The notes: generated by a model not told the origin, from the letters alone. DNA of 64,000 bases from Chrysoperla carnea (GCF_905475395.1 NC_058338.1:42505935-42569934), one strand, 5' to 3'. Counted from the first letter of the stretch, positions 12,171-26,351 are shown. Made by a program: numbers and translations.

Positions 12171-13590
12171 AAATTTTAATGAATTTTACTCGTTAATATA
12201 TATTCATAAAAATATCTTATAAGCTATAAAAAATTTAATTATTTTCTTTTTCTTCGTTTTAAAAGGAAAGAAAGAAGTGAAATTTGATGATATTTTAAAT
12301 AGAACACCTTATAAAGTTATACTCTCGGAGCCTTTCGCCTGATGATTTAATTATGAAACATAATTCATATATGAACACATAATTGTTCATATGAAACAAA
12401 TATTAAGAATAATTCAAGTAATTCTTAACATTAATAAACTTAAACTTCAAAGTGTTGAAGGCAATGAAAATTATAAAAATATTCACTTTAACAACACAAG
12501 CTCATAATCACTTTACGCCACACTTACATCAAAGGACACTACTTTATAATTTCGGGAAATAGTAATATATACAACTAAAAATAAAAACTAACAATTTAAT
12601 TGGCTAAATACTCTACACTGGACACTCTATAAACATACACCACAAAAAAAAATTGATGGAAGCAAGTATTTCTTTTTGATCAATTCTTCGAACAATTGGG
12701 CAGACAGGAAAAATCTATTCAAGTGATTTTATAAACATCAATTCCTACTGGAAATTTCATTCCACTTCCAAAATTCCTAATCATTACCAACTAGTTCGGA
12801 CATATGTGTAAGGTATCAAAAATTTTTTTTCAATTTGAACGTCAGAGCGGGACGTAAAATTGCATGTAGATATTTAATTAGCAACATAATTTACAGTATA
12901 ATAAACAATATAATAGTAATTAAGTGTCATAACAGACAATGCGTATCATACAACACTTAACAATTCTATTAAATTTTTATAATATATTTACTACATACAA
13001 ATGTCAATTAATAATTATATAAATCGGCATTATTGTATCTATTGAATTTAACAAGTTTAACACTGCTTTCATTTTGTAAACGTGTAAAACATACTAACAA
13101 TTTAGAAATATATATCAATTTGAGATTTGATTATTAACATTGATGATAATATGTTTACTGTTTTTTAAATTAACAGATCATTTATTTAGTAATTTGACAA
13201 AACTGGTCAAATTTATATAATATTGACAAAATATAATACACATAAAATATATTGAACTATTATTCTAGCAATTTAGAGCGCTTTTCACATTTTTAGATTG
13301 CCTAAGAGCATTTAATAATTATATGTAATTACAAATTATTCATTGCGTAATAAATGATCTGTTTTACGCTAACGTTACAATAATCATATTTTATATAAAC
13401 ATATAATAATATAAAATATGATTACAAGTAATTATATTATATAAGTTAAGTTTAATTTAACAACATTTAGATAACAATTAATAATGATTATTATTAAACA
13501 TTATTTATAAATGTTAGATGATTAAATATTAAATGGATATTCTAATTTATAAGATTTTATATGTATATGTAGTATTAATGTTTTTTATGT

Positions 13591-13890
13591 ACAGAATGTT
13601 CGATTTACATCTAGGCATATAAATATCACAAGTATGATAGAATACATGCGTTAAGCAAGGCATCTAAATGAGAGGTATTATATACATGTGTTGAAGCTTC
13701 GATATGCGGTGAGATAGTTGTAAGACGCTTGAGATTGTTGTAAGATAAGCCACGATACAAGTCACTTTTGTAATTACATATACTTCTATCTTAGAACCTA
13801 TAATACCTCTAACTTAGATGCATTGAATAACGTATGTACTCTGTCATACTCGTGATATTTATATGTCTAGATGTAAATCGAACATTCTGT
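13591..13890. mobile_element. 300-bp MITE with about 93-bp inverted repeats
   Basis: It begins ACAGAATGTTCGATTTACAT and ends with the exact reverse complement. The arms (13591-13683 and 13799-13890) keep about 85-90 percent identity, through TATAAATATCAC and AGAGGTATTATA. No target duplication is obvious. Confidence 0.88.
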
Positions 13891-14209
13891 ATAACGATCA
13901 GTTTCTGAAAATATTTCAATTGAAAATTGTTCGTTCTACTTGAAAGAAGAAATCCCACAGAAAATAATTTAAAATTAGAAATTTTCTTGGAAACAATTTT
14001 TCGCAGAACTAAGCCATATGAAAACACGTATGATAAGCTCAATAGTAAGAGTAAGATAAAATCTTCAAAAAAAAACTTGGCAAAACTAAAATCGATAAAT
14101 TATTACACTAGATTTCTGTCGAGAAAGAAAAGCCGTTTTCTGTTAGTAAGGAAACATTTTTTAAATTTTTTATCGGTTACGAACTTAATTTGATTTTCAA
14201 AAGGTCTTG

Positions 14210-14336
14210 CCCTAAGGCCTCCATGAAATGTGTCCCTTCGAATAGACCAAGTTTTAATTGAAACATTTGTTCAAAAACCCTTCGTTAAAAATATTTCAGC
14301 TGGATTGTTTAAAATGGGACACCTAGTATATCTGAT
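14210..14336. mobile_element. End fragment of a GTGTCCCATTTTAAA-type element
   Basis: On the minus strand the segment begins ACTAGGTGTCCCATTTTAAAC, the pattern of terminal repeats common in insect DNA elements. The other end was not identified. Confidence 0.35.
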
Positions 14337-15445
14337 GTATCCAAGTGAAATATTAATATCTACCCTACTAGTTATTCGCTGCTAGCTCTAAAGAAATATT
14401 TTGGTAATGTATTTGAGCTATCACTATAGCTTTTCTACCTACCTTTATTACGACTACAGTGTCATTCGTGCATGCGTCCTGTAAAGTGCTTAGAAAATTG
14501 TTGTTTATATCGAACTATAAATAAAGCACTCCGGTTGGTTTTCGTTTCATAACTAGCATAACTTAAAATCTGATTAATTTTACGTCAACCGTTCATTACC
14601 TTGCAAACATGAGATCATAAAAAATGTTATTAAAATATGTTCTAACAATTTCAATATTAACCAATGTTGCTGGTATTAAATCGATATTACTGTTTCACAA
14701 AAGATGTAAAAACGGTTCAATTTTACACGAATATAGATTCTCGAAACTTAATATAGTTACTTATTTTACAGAATGAAAAAATTAAATCTTGGAATTTCTT
14801 TCATTTATCGTATTATGATATTATCACCTAATTTTAATATTTAAACAGAAAAGGGATTGATTATTTATGTTCCTAATGAATATTCCTGTACTAATAGGTA
14901 TACATTATATATTAAAATAATACTTCTGACACAATCTCTTTAGCACGATATTTCAAACTATAGATGGTAGTACGTTAATAATACAGATAACGTGAAATTC
15001 TTCATTTCCGACAAATCGTATGTGCGTGTTAAAACAAAATTTCATTATACCTACGTTAGTAATAATGACTACTTTTTGATTTTCTTTTCAATGCTATTGT
15101 TGCTGTTGTTGTTTTGTTCTTGTCATGATGATTTGTACAGTAAATGATAATATATTTGTTAGGAAATCTGAATTGTAACACTATATACATACTACACTAC
15201 ATAGGTTGTTTATTCCCTAACTGATAGAAAAGTCATTATTTTCACCTAGAAAATAGAAGAAAAATGCTTATATCTTTTAAATCAATGAAAAATTTAACTT
15301 ACTTATTGTTTATGATTTAGAATTACAACAATTTTTCTGCAAGACTAATTTATGAAGACTTTTTCGATTTTTATGCACTAAAACACATTCTGTAAATGTA
15401 ATTTTTCGCTTCATAAATATAAGAGAAAATGGAATTATTTATTAT

Positions 15446-15832
15446 CTTTCCATAACACTCGAAATAGGGGTAATGAATGTTTTACACAGGTAAAATATAT
15501 GTACCATTATTTTTTATTAAATGTAAAATATTCATAATTCATAAAGTATATCAGAAAAGATGACCATGAATTGTATTTTTACCATTTTAACGTATACCGT
15601 TTATACAGAAGTCTTTGTATGGTTCAAAATTTTGCTCATAGATGGCGCAGTGAAATGCTAGACCAAATTGAATTGATACATTTTTTAAAATATAGCTTTA
15701 TAAATTATAACTCATGTGTTAATCTGATGTATGAGCTATTTTATTGTAGAGTTTCAAATACATTCAATAGTTCTTGCGTGAAACAAACAAACAAACATAC
15801 AACCTTACTTTCACATTTATAATATATAGAAA
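15446..15832 (+). mobile_element. Dispersed repeat family D, copy 1 (retroelement-like 3' end)
   Basis: Shares with 61085-61492 the blocks CATAATTCAT, TATATCAGAAAAGATGAC, CTCATGTGTTAATCTGATGT-like sequence, ACAAACAAACAAACA and TTACTTTC followed by TAATATATAG. The simple-repeat tail and fixed end fit a SINE or non-LTR element 3' end (inference). An 83-codon open frame inside it is not conserved in the second copy. Confidence 0.7.
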
Positions 15833-16370
15833 TTTGCAAAGCATTACTGGCTGAATGAAATATTTGAATTTGCAGAAAAAATGTTGCTACAATTTATCAA
15901 TAAATGGAATAAATTTCTAACAGGTAGATATTGGTCAAGCTCATTGAGGGTCTCAGTTATCGCAGCTTATATAGATACTACCCAGTACTTGCATGTGCGG
16001 TAAGGGTGGCAGCGGGATGTTTATATTAATTTAATATCATTTGAATAATAATATAAGTGTCTGTGTATTAAAAAAAAAATAACTATTAGGGTTTTTTAAA
16101 ACTGCACGCAATTTTATATTGTACAAAGAGGGGATGAAAATGATTTTTATAAGGACTTAGGAAATTGTTACTAAAGTCAGTATTTTATCTTTGAAAAGTT
16201 TCTTATATGAACAAAATTGATAACATTAAACTCCACAATATCATGTTAAATTATAGTACATGCATATACATTTTTTAAGTTTTTTTATTTTTTTAGGAGT
16301 TAAATTATTCACGAATATTTTGTTTTTAATTGAATAATTGTTTCAAAAAAGTATCCGATTTTATATTTAC

Positions 16371-17615
16371 ACTAGCTTTTGCCCACGGCTTCGCTTGTGA
16401 TAATGACTCATTTCAATGAATTCCATAAATGATTCATTTAATGAGTCGTTGATTCATTTAGAGAACCAAATTTAAAGACTTAGAGAACCAACTTTGCTTA
16501 CATCATCTCGGAAAACATTCGTCCATGGAGTTCGCTGTGCTCCTTTAAAGAATGAAATAAAAAAGTGATACAGTATACTTTTCTCTTGTGATAATGTTCA
16601 CTTAGCCTTTCTATATACTGCAATATACACTATATCAACTTTGAAGACCCAAATGCTACCCTTCAAGGTCAACTAAAGGTCAACTTTACTTACATCCCGT
16701 TGGAAAATAATGCGACGTTCGGTGATGTATTTCGCTGCGCTCCTTTAAAGAATTAAATAAAAGTGTGATACAGTATAATTCTGTATGAAACCATGAGCAC
16801 AATTATCAATTTGCACAAACCTTAAAAAATGACAAAGTTTCATATAAACTTTCACCTCCTATTTTAGTCTCTAAACAATGAATTTTTTGAAAATAGTAAG
16901 TAAAGTAATACAGTAAAATTTTCTTTTGAATCATGAGCTCATATAGCATCCCCTTTTGACCCCCTTAGGGGCAGAATTTTGGAAAATCCTTTCTTATCGG
17001 ATGCCTACGTCATACAAAGAACATACTCTCCAAGTTTCAGGTCTCTACGATTAGTGGCTTAGGCTGTACAATGCTCCGTCAGTCATTCAAGACAAAGCTT
17101 TTATATTTATCTATATATATATAGGAGACTTTCTATAGATCTATATAGATAGTCACTCATCACGATATCTCTGGAACTATAAGACCTAGAGACTTGAAAT
17201 TTGGCAGGAATATTCCTTTTGCCAAGTAGAGGTCAGCTAAGAATTTTGCCAAGTAGAAGAAAGGATTTTACGAAATTCCACCCACAAGGGGGGTTGCAGG
17301 GGTGTTCATGAATAAAAAATTCATATTTTTCAATTATGGCTTTTAATAGTTCAAAACTTGGTCAGAATGTTTTAAATTACATTTAGAAATTTTTTTAACC
17401 TTCGGAGGGTAGAAAGGTGTAGCGAGAAAGTGGGAAGGAAATATCGAATATTTACAAATATACCTAAGTGGGGTATCAAATAAAAGAGCATGACGTGTAC
17501 ATTACAAAAATGTTATCCAACGCGAGGAAATGTGGAGGGAGAGGTGCAAGTGGGAATGTTGCCCAGCAAAGCGGGTATATTTTACGCCACGCAAAGCGGG
17601 CGGGTAACAGCTAGT
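16371..17615. mobile_element. Composite arthropod-type repeat with inverted ends
   Basis: Left end ACTAGCTTTTGCCCACGGCT and right end GCGGGCGGGTAACAGCTAGT are imperfect inverted copies. Inside, two related blocks (about 16500-16590 and 16680-16775) repeat TTCGCTG(T/C)GCTCCTTTAAAGAAT. At 17000-17080 lies CCAAGTTTCAGGTCTCTACG...TTAGTGGCTTAGGCTGT, a phrase I recognise from widespread insect transposon remnants. No intact open frame. Confidence 0.6.
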
Positions 17616-20600
17616 AGATAAATATAATTAATAGCAATTATCCAGCATTCAGTTCTTTATCGACTATATGTCAAGTTTATAAACAGGTATATCATAGAAT
17701 GAATGCAATCAGAATATGCTACCGTAGATTTTTTGAAATTATTTACAACAGGTTAGAAATATTTGGTGGTATAAGACGCAGCTAAGTTCTGTTAAGAAAT
17801 CCCTACTTTTTACGTACTGGAACCAGCAAATTTTAACAACGTTCTCATCTTATAATTACAGGTTTTTTTAATTTTAATTGTAAAATTATATAACAAATTC
17901 CAAAATTTTTTCGTTTTCATGAACAGATACTTCAGGCAATCTTTACATGCACAATCGATGACGTTTTCAGCAGCGAGATTTAAATCCGCTAGCTTCTCTT
18001 TACAAATAAAATTCAAACATTACTCTAAAAATTCTGAATCAAGCAGAAAATGCTGGACATTTTAATGCAATTTGATAAAGACACCATAATTGAGTGAATG
18101 TGGAAATTTGATTCTAATGTAATCTTTTAAAGTTGTTTAAAATTGGGAGGTTTGTAAATGCAACTATTTGGAAGAGGCCAAAAATGTTGTTTGAAGAATT
18201 TCTAATACTTTTTTGGGTTTATACGTTGAAGTATGTATTCAATTTAACTTCATGATATACGAACAAATTATAATTTTTTTTATTTAGTTTATTCAATTAT
18301 TAAACACTAAGAATATGTTTTATAATCTATTTAAATATTCAATTGAATAAATACAATAAGTTTATAATTTAAAAAATTTACTCATAAAGCGACAGAAATA
18401 CAACAAATTTATGCTCTACATATTCTGATATCTGAATGGAGAATAATAATAATAATAAAAAAACTTTTACAACGAACAAGAAAAAGTTTTTTTTTTTCTG
18501 TTCTTTAATTAGATTTTCATTTACGGTATAGTTTGTAATATATAAATAATGCAATTAATCTTGTGTTTGAAATGAAGCTGTACCTACATAGAAGCTAGTC
18601 ATGTACCTTTGGACATCTAGAAAAAAATTTTGTTCTGAAATTTTATCTTAGAAGTTCTAAGAATTTTACATTTTGTCTTAATTAAGGTTCATTTATTTCC
18701 GTGACACATCCAGAGAAGAGATCTTTTACAAAACAAGAATTTGTAAAACCCTGCATTTTAATAACATGCAAGCGCTCTACCTTTGAATAAAAGTGTAATA
18801 GCTCTTTTGGGGACAGGTGAAAATATTAATCTGTATAACCAAATATTTATTTATTTTAAACGCTTCTAACTATAAGCACAGCATTATTCTTAATAGTTAA
18901 TAAGCTATCGAGATCAATCTACTTTGCAATAGTCTAAGATCTGGTGAACTATCCGACTAACCCGTTTCCCACAAAACTAGAAAATTTTAAAATTTTTTAT
19001 TATTGGTCGTCATCCCTTAAATTTTTGAAAAGGAAAAAAAAAATTTTTTTTTTAACTATCCAAAAGACTACAGTTGGTGTTGTAATTTACATATGTTTAA
19101 GTGTAAAAACAAATTGCCAACCCATTTTGACGAATGCAAGTATATGCCAAGCCATAGCAGAGTTGTCATTAGGATGAAAATCCTGCTCCCACCAGGCTGA
19201 AATTTTGAGGGAATATTCTATAAATAGTTTAAAAAGTACATTAAAACAGACAGAATATTTTGGCAGTTGTAAGTGGCGTTTGCAAAATTATATTTATAAG
19301 TATTTGTGACATCATTCGCAGTATTTTTATTTCAATACTAAAAAATGATGCCACAAATTCTTATCAAAATAATTTTGCAACCGCCAACCGTGAAAAATTT
19401 TGAATTATTTATAGTATGAATATTTGAAATTTCATAATTTGTAAATGAAATTATTATCGTGTGTATAAAAACTATAATAATAATAATAATAATTATAAGA
19501 ATATTATTAACAAAACATAACTGTCACCATCTATGAACAATAATCAGAAGTTACCAAAGATCAAAATCAATTAGTTAATAGTTAATTATAGAGCTTTAAT
19601 TATTATTACATAAATTTCGTTTTTTCGATTGAGGAAGTTTTAGTTTCCTCTGTTACGATGTTATATCTGTTCCTATTTTCATAGCATGCGAATCCATAAG
19701 ATTTTACTCTATAAAAATTCGTCTAAAGCGCCTACAGAAATTGTTACATCAAGAATTTTATCTACAATCAAAAAGTACTTACACTTACTAAACAACAAAA
19801 TGAACACTGACCCGAGCTGTAACGACAATTACAAAATATAGAAATTGATATTATACAAAAATTCTAATAATTTGCTTTTGATATCAATTTTTTTTCAAAC
19901 GTGTTTATTTAATAATAACCTAATTCAACTGAGAAAATATTCTTAAAATTTAGAAAAAAAACTTATCTTATAGTTATCGATTTCCACTTGAGGATACTGT
20001 GCATAAGTACAAGCGTCCAAGGCTACACGAATTACCCCTACGTATTTTTTTCTATAGCAATGCCTATTTCCAGTTTATTATTATGAATACAATAATAGAG
20101 TAAGTACATACATTAAAAAAATTATTTCAACATATTATTAATTGCTTATAGACTTGCAGACACGGCACATTATTTTCAACCATTTGTTACAGTATGTAGA
20201 CCCGTTAATAGATTCAATTATATAATTATTAAGTGGAAAACGATGTGATAGGTTAAAGAGCAAATTTTATTTCCGACAATATGGCAGCTATTTGGAACCG
20301 TCGGCAAAGTACGATGATTTCGTGGATAAAACTATATGTATTTCAATAACGAAGAGCTTAAAAAAATTAGAAAGCAGTACCCAACTATCAGCGCTGAGAC
20401 CAATTTTTTCAATAATTATGTAATTCGACCTGTTAACGATCGCCATACTGTTGTAAATAATTTCAAATTCCATCGTCTCTAAGTCTTTTAATATAATAAT
20501 CATCATCACTTAAACTGCAGGTAGATACTCTTTTAATTACACGGAATTATTTATGTGTTTAATTATTTACTTAAGTGTTAAAATAATATAAGCAATTAAA

Positions 20601-23001
20601 ATAACTTTGACGCTTGTAGTCTGCAATAATATCCTACTAATTAACTGTCTAAACTTTTAATGGCCTTTTAAACTTTGATAATTTTTCTCATATTGACTTC
20701 TATTTTTCCGACTTTGATAATGAATTGCCATGTCAAAGTGAAGGTCTCAATTATTTATCACTTAGAAACCTTGAAAAATTTACCTGAAACATTTTTCACG
20801 ACCTTGCTGCTGAAATTAAACTGGCGAATCCAATAGAAATGTATACAAGGAATTAACAAGTACAATACAGAAAGTAAATGGTGGAAACGCATTTAATATG
20901 TAGCATATATTATTATTACTAGGTACAATGAATTTATTTGCGCTCCCACCATATTTTAAAGCACTAGGTAAAAAAACGACAACTAAAAATTAAAATTTTT
21001 ACAACTTTATAGCAATCGTTTTAGATAAAACTAAAATACCGTTAAGTGTACTTACAATTTTGGCTTCCGTATTTCTTCTAAACCAGAATAATTGCTGAAT
21101 TCAAAAATTTTGCTTAAGAAAGTATGAGTCGGTTAACAACTTTTAGAAAAAAACTTTTTTTTTTTATTTTATACTTAATATGAATCTTATTACATGCATA
21201 ATAGGTGTTGGATGTTATATTTAGGTAATTTTTACCCAAATTTGACCTTAGGAAATAAAGAAAACACTATCTATTCAAAAGTTAAAACCGTGTAGACCGA
21301 CTGCATTAAAGATGTGCGATAAGGGTTAAATTAATTTCAGATATAAAATAATTATTAAATTGTTTATTCTCAATTTTGATGATGAATAATGATGAATTTT
21401 GGTATCACTTGACGAAATTAGACTTAGTATTTTCGATATCTTGCTTAGTGTTCAAAATTACGAAAATTTTGGTAAAATTATTCAGTCTTCGGTATTTCGA
21501 AAATTTTTTAAACCAGATAGCGAAAAAAATTTGTTCTTATTTAAAATTCATCAAATTATATAATAAATTCATAATCAAAGTTGAAAATTTGTTAACAAAA
21601 TTTTAAGACCCAATCTATGCTTCTCGAACTTATAACAAAATAATTGATAGAAATGTATAATTTATTTTTAAATTCACAATTATGCATAAAAAGTATTTTA
21701 TGTAATCATAACATGAAAAACAAGCTTAATTAAAATAAAAATATAATTAATCATACGCCAAAGGAGTAAGTTGATAATGAAATCAGTTCAGTATATAGTA
21801 ACTTTAAATAAATTTAGTAATTTCAATTAGTGGATATAATTAAATAAAATTTCAAAAACAAAAAAATTGTATAAAATTCAGTTAAACATGGTGTACTTAT
21901 AGAGTCTATAATACAATAATTATATGAACTTTTTCTACATCTATATACACGCTTTAAACATAAAAACTATTTACTCTTCATAATGAATTGTTTTGGAAGT
22001 TCTCTTAAGCCCATAATGAGGTGAATATTCTATGATTGTTTTTACCTGACTTTTGGAAGATTGACAAAGGTGAGGTTGGTAATTAGAAAATTGAGATATT
22101 AACCGTTGCTCGAGTGCTACTTTAACAGAAATCAAGTTTTTCAATTTTTATGTTTTTCGATGGTTTATTTTTCCCATACATGTTAAAAAAAGAAAAAGAG
22201 GGGCAATTCGAAAATGATTTATTTGTAAAAATAAACTCCGTTTTTCCTAACCTGTAAAAAATCGCCAAAATTAAAATTAAATACATGCAAGTTCTCTATA
22301 AGGAATTTTATTTTACCTTTAAGTAATTCTGTAAGAATATGTAGTTTCGATGCTTGTTTGAGAACAATAATTTTATTCGATACAATAAGTGTGTACAGCA
22401 TCGATTGTTTGAAGGTTTCCTATAGTTTGTCTTTTATTAGAAGGTCAAAAGTCATCAGCTTGTCAGTTTCACAACCCTTTCTAGGTTCTTTTTCCTCCAA
22501 TCATATCATAGATTGTTTCGTTTGTTATAGACTAAATGTCTAATAAACAGAAGTAAAACTTTTTTATTATTAGCCTACATATAGAAGTTATATGGCGTTC
22601 TCACTATATTTTTTTTAATTCATAGATTACAGGCGGATGTAAATATAACGCAAGAAGTACGTGGTAGGTATGCAGACTCATTCAAAACCCAAAGAACTAA
22701 AACATTATTATATAGTCTCTAGGTTTATTCACATAATATTTTATACTGCTGCATATACACATAACACATATAACGTCATTCGTTTCACATGCTTCCAATT
22801 AAAAGCTACGATCTCATTTGTTTCAAACTCCAAACCTCTTCAAAAAAAAACTTTTCAATTCAAGTATATACACCAAAGTATATAATATGTATAGGTATAT
22901 TTACTGTATGCTGTATGCGAAAAGAGTGAATACGTTCAACTACGAAGCAAAGGTTTCCATGTTTGTTCGTTTCGCATAGCTTTATATACAGTTTATATAT
23001 A
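17616..23001. other. AT-rich non-coding DNA
   Basis: Apart from the foldback element at 19198-19434 and an (AAT)n run near 19477-19491, I see no gene. Open frames of 60-77 codons (for example 17810-18016, 20288-20509) resemble no protein I know. Confidence 0.45.
19198..19434. mobile_element. Foldback element, arms about 110 bp
   Basis: Left arm about 19198-19318 and right arm about 19335-19434 are inverted copies. Matching blocks: TTGCAAAATTATATTTATAAG with its counterpart at about 19360-19380, GTGACATCATT with AATGATGCCAC, and TGAAATTTT with the end ATTTGAAATTTCA. Confidence 0.75.
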
Positions 23002-23307
23002 CAATGATACGAAAAAGTTTAGCAACCCTTAAATTACTTGCCTACGGTTTGAAATGAAGAGCTGAAATTTGTATGGCTTCAGATGAGTGCAGGAATAATT
23101 TTTTAGTGGAACGAGGGTAAAGTATTAGCTTATTTAAACAGATTTTTCAAGACAAATCGGTATTTAGTGTTCCCAAATTATTAATTAATGTAATAAAAAA
23201 ATATAAAATTTTTCTACTATTACCCTTCAAGGGATGTGTCGTTAAACGATCCATATTATATTTCTCTCTATATAATTTAAGGCTTGCCAAACTTTTTCCC
23301 AACATTG
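23002..23307. mobile_element. Tc1/mariner-like MITE, 306 bp, TA target site
   Basis: Ends CAATGATACGAAAAAGTTTA and AAACTTTTTCCCAACATTG are inverted copies for about 40 bp (through GCAACCCTTAAATTA). Each end is flanked by TA, consistent with a TA target duplication. The internal part has no open frame. Confidence 0.72.
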
Positions 23308-26300
23308 TATATGTATATATTACATATATAATAACCTGGTCGTGTTGAAGTCAAAATCCGTCAGTAAATTAAAGAGGCCAGTTTATTGACTATTTTTATA
23401 TAAATAAATGAGCTCAATACGATGGTAACAAAACTGTAAACTCTGAGCTTCATTGTTGAAAATTATGATTTTGAGCGGAAATTTTCATTGTTTTAATGTT
23501 TTTTCGACTGTTTAAGAAAAACGATGCGCTGGGCAAAAAAAATTAAAGGCCAAAAATTTAGATTTTAACAAAATACGTCCTTTGAGAGAGATGTGGCCTT
23601 ATGAGACTAGATGTGACATGAGCACTATTTGTGAATGGAAAATAGAACTGTTGTTAATTTTAGAGCGCTACTAGTGAATGGGTAGTGGGGAAAAACGAAA
23701 CGCAAGTTTCTTTGCATCCCATTGTGATGACGTCATATTTTTTCTTTTACTGATTCACTGCGGAGTTTGTTGAAAGAGTCTTTGATATCATAATAAATAA
23801 TTCCCTACATGTTTTTAGACAGATTGAAAAATAACTTACTGCCATGGATCTAAATTACTTTTGCATACACTGTAAATAATAGTGGATATATGGCACTTGT
23901 ATACTTTGATAGTGCATCGTCAGCAATCTATTTCTATTGTTAAATGTAATTAGAGGTTCTATCTTTGAATCTATCTTTGAATATTCTACCTGTGTAGATG
24001 ATATAGTAGACTATCGTATAAAGTACATTTAGTCAAGCAGATTACTTAATAAAACATTTGCTATTTACAAATAACAAAATTGATTATGCACACCCGGATC
24101 TTAGCGACATTTTTATATAAAACAGTACCATATCACACCATTAGATTATTTATGCGGCAACAGCAACGATAATTGCAACATTTTCGAAGGTTAATAAAGT
24201 CAACAAAATCTATTAAAACATTCGATTTTCGAAAAAAAATAATGATAAATTGTAAGAATTATATTCTACAGCATGGCTTATATTAGATATTCCTAGGTAA
24301 AAGAAATCCTGAAAAGTGATTAAGAAACACACAAGGCTTATTCTTGTAATGCAAAACAGAGCGCACTAAATGCTAAATTTATAACCAATTATTAAAATTA
24401 TAGGCAATATTATAACATATATGATATAATTATTGTAAAGAATTTGGTTATTACAATCAAATATTTAAGCATTGGGAAAAATTCTTACAACCCTTATTTA
24501 AGTGATAAACTACTAGTATCTTGTCATAAAATATAATAAGATATTATTTAAATAAAAAATATTATAAATTTTTTCGTTATGTAACTGATTTTCGTGTGGA
24601 GTTGTAAATATTTCTGCGAGGGAGGGGCTTATTTTGGTTCTACACAAAGCGAATTAAGGCATATCATTAACAGAACATCGGAACAAATTTTTTTTAAAGA
24701 ATTCTCCTCTTTATACAAAATATATTATATACCTCTAGCTTTTTATCGTTGCTAAGAGACTGTCTGCAAAGTTTCAGCTCAATTGGATCACGGAAAAAGG
24801 GTAAGAAATCGATCCAAAGTTTTTTCGGCCGACAAACAGACGAGCAGACACTACAAGTTCAAAGAATGGGAGTAAAATTAGTATTAATGAATCTGAAGTA
24901 ATACCTAAAAAAATGGTTTTTATATGTGAAAATCTATTTTTTTTTTTTTTTTATATAAAAATCATTTTTTTATATTGAAAGTAAAACTTGCTCCCAAAAA
25001 AAAAAAGAAAACATAAGCATAATAGAATTTATGAATGTAGATTACTTATATGTAGGTAACTTAACTGCCTGGTCAGCATTACAAATTTATGGGATATTGT
25101 TGATAGCACATACAAAATATTTATATTATAAATGTATGAAGAAAATATATGTAATATTAGGTTATAAGCTTGCTTCTTGCTGGTGGAGTAGTCTTATATT
25201 TGAAAATTTTTGCTGAATAATCAAAATATATGCATTCACTGTTTTATAAGCGGAGGCGTAAGAAGATTTAAATATTGTATATGAGAGGGAAATTTAGGGA
25301 GTATATTGTATTCCATAGATGAAAAATCTATTTACACTTTCCGTTATTCTATATTCTAACATAAAATATTGATTGTAGTTAGTAGTTTAGATAATTACAT
25401 TTTAGATCAAAGTATGACAAGCATTAAATGTTTAACTAGGGAATTGAATGCTATGTTTTACAAACAATACCAAAAAGTTTGAAATTAAAATGGTTATAAG
25501 TACACTAGTCTATGAAGACTTCACTTGAACCTTCTCCTGAAAGACGCGCAAATAATAAATCTGACTTCAAAGTTAATAATTTATTAATCGAATGGATGTT
25601 TATACAATTTATGTCGTTATGGTAAATGCATCGTCACAGCCTTCCTCGTCTATTAATTATAATTGAATAATTAATAGCCAACGGAAAGATGCGTCCGCTA
25701 CAAGTCTAAGATGTAGAACTATAAAAAGCATCAAATTTTAGTCAAATTTAAAACATTTTTAGAACTTCTACCATTCCCTAGATCTCCCTTTTTTCAAAAG
25801 TTTTCTATGAATTTTTTTATCTAAATGATTCTTTATATGTATATATGGATTCGGTTCTCGGTTAGAAAAAAGTGAAGAAATCCTTCGTAAAAGACTAAAA
25901 TGATTCCTGATTTATGTTTAAATGCAATATAGCAATTTTCTATTACGTTCGATGCTCGTTCTTTTATAAATTTTCTACTATCTCTTACCATTTACGAACA
26001 TGGACAAGGTCCATTATGAAGCGAAACGATGTCCCAGTTTCCATACACTACACTACGCTTATTATTTTCAATCTTTTTCATTCATCTTTTGAAGAAAAAA
26101 AATACATTTATGAAATTGTAAGTTTCGTGTTCATTTAAAAATCATTTCTGAGTGTAAAATCTTTTCAAGAAAATATGACCGAAACACCTCTTAATTTCTA
26201 ACAATGATAAACTTTGAAAGTTAAAGTTAAAACAAAATTTTAATTATACAAAAAAATATAATTGTACCTACAACTTTCCTACCTTCCTATATTTGTGATT

Positions 26301-26351
26301 CTTATTTGGAGTTTTGTAGTTTTAATTTATAAATAATTTTTTTCTTTGCAG
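23308..26351. other. Non-coding DNA upstream of the first recognised Ten-m exon
   Basis: Holds the remnant at 24640-24890. It is in an intron of Ten-m by necessity near its 3' end, since the exon at 26352 is internal. The donor side was not found. Confidence 0.5.
24640..24890. mobile_element. Transposon remnant
   Basis: CTGTCTGCAAAGTTTCAGCT...ATTGGATCACGGAAAAAGG and ACAAACAGACGAGCAGACAC are phrases typical of worn insect interspersed repeats. Borders and class are uncertain. Confidence 0.4.

Larger units (their letters stand above)
9589..13590. other. AT-rich non-coding DNA with listed repeats
   Basis: Apart from the 7-bp repeat and family B copy, nothing is supported. A short palindrome of about 14-bp arms (ATCATATTTTATAT) lies at 13383-13423. 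Confidence 0.45.

Noticed and set aside
13927..14193. 88-codon frame as a gene
   Set aside because: Lys/Ser/Asn-rich chance frame next to a MITE; nothing recognisable.
15571..15822. 83-codon open frame as a gene
   Set aside because: It lies in a dispersed repeat, and the second copy at 61085-61492 does not keep the frame.
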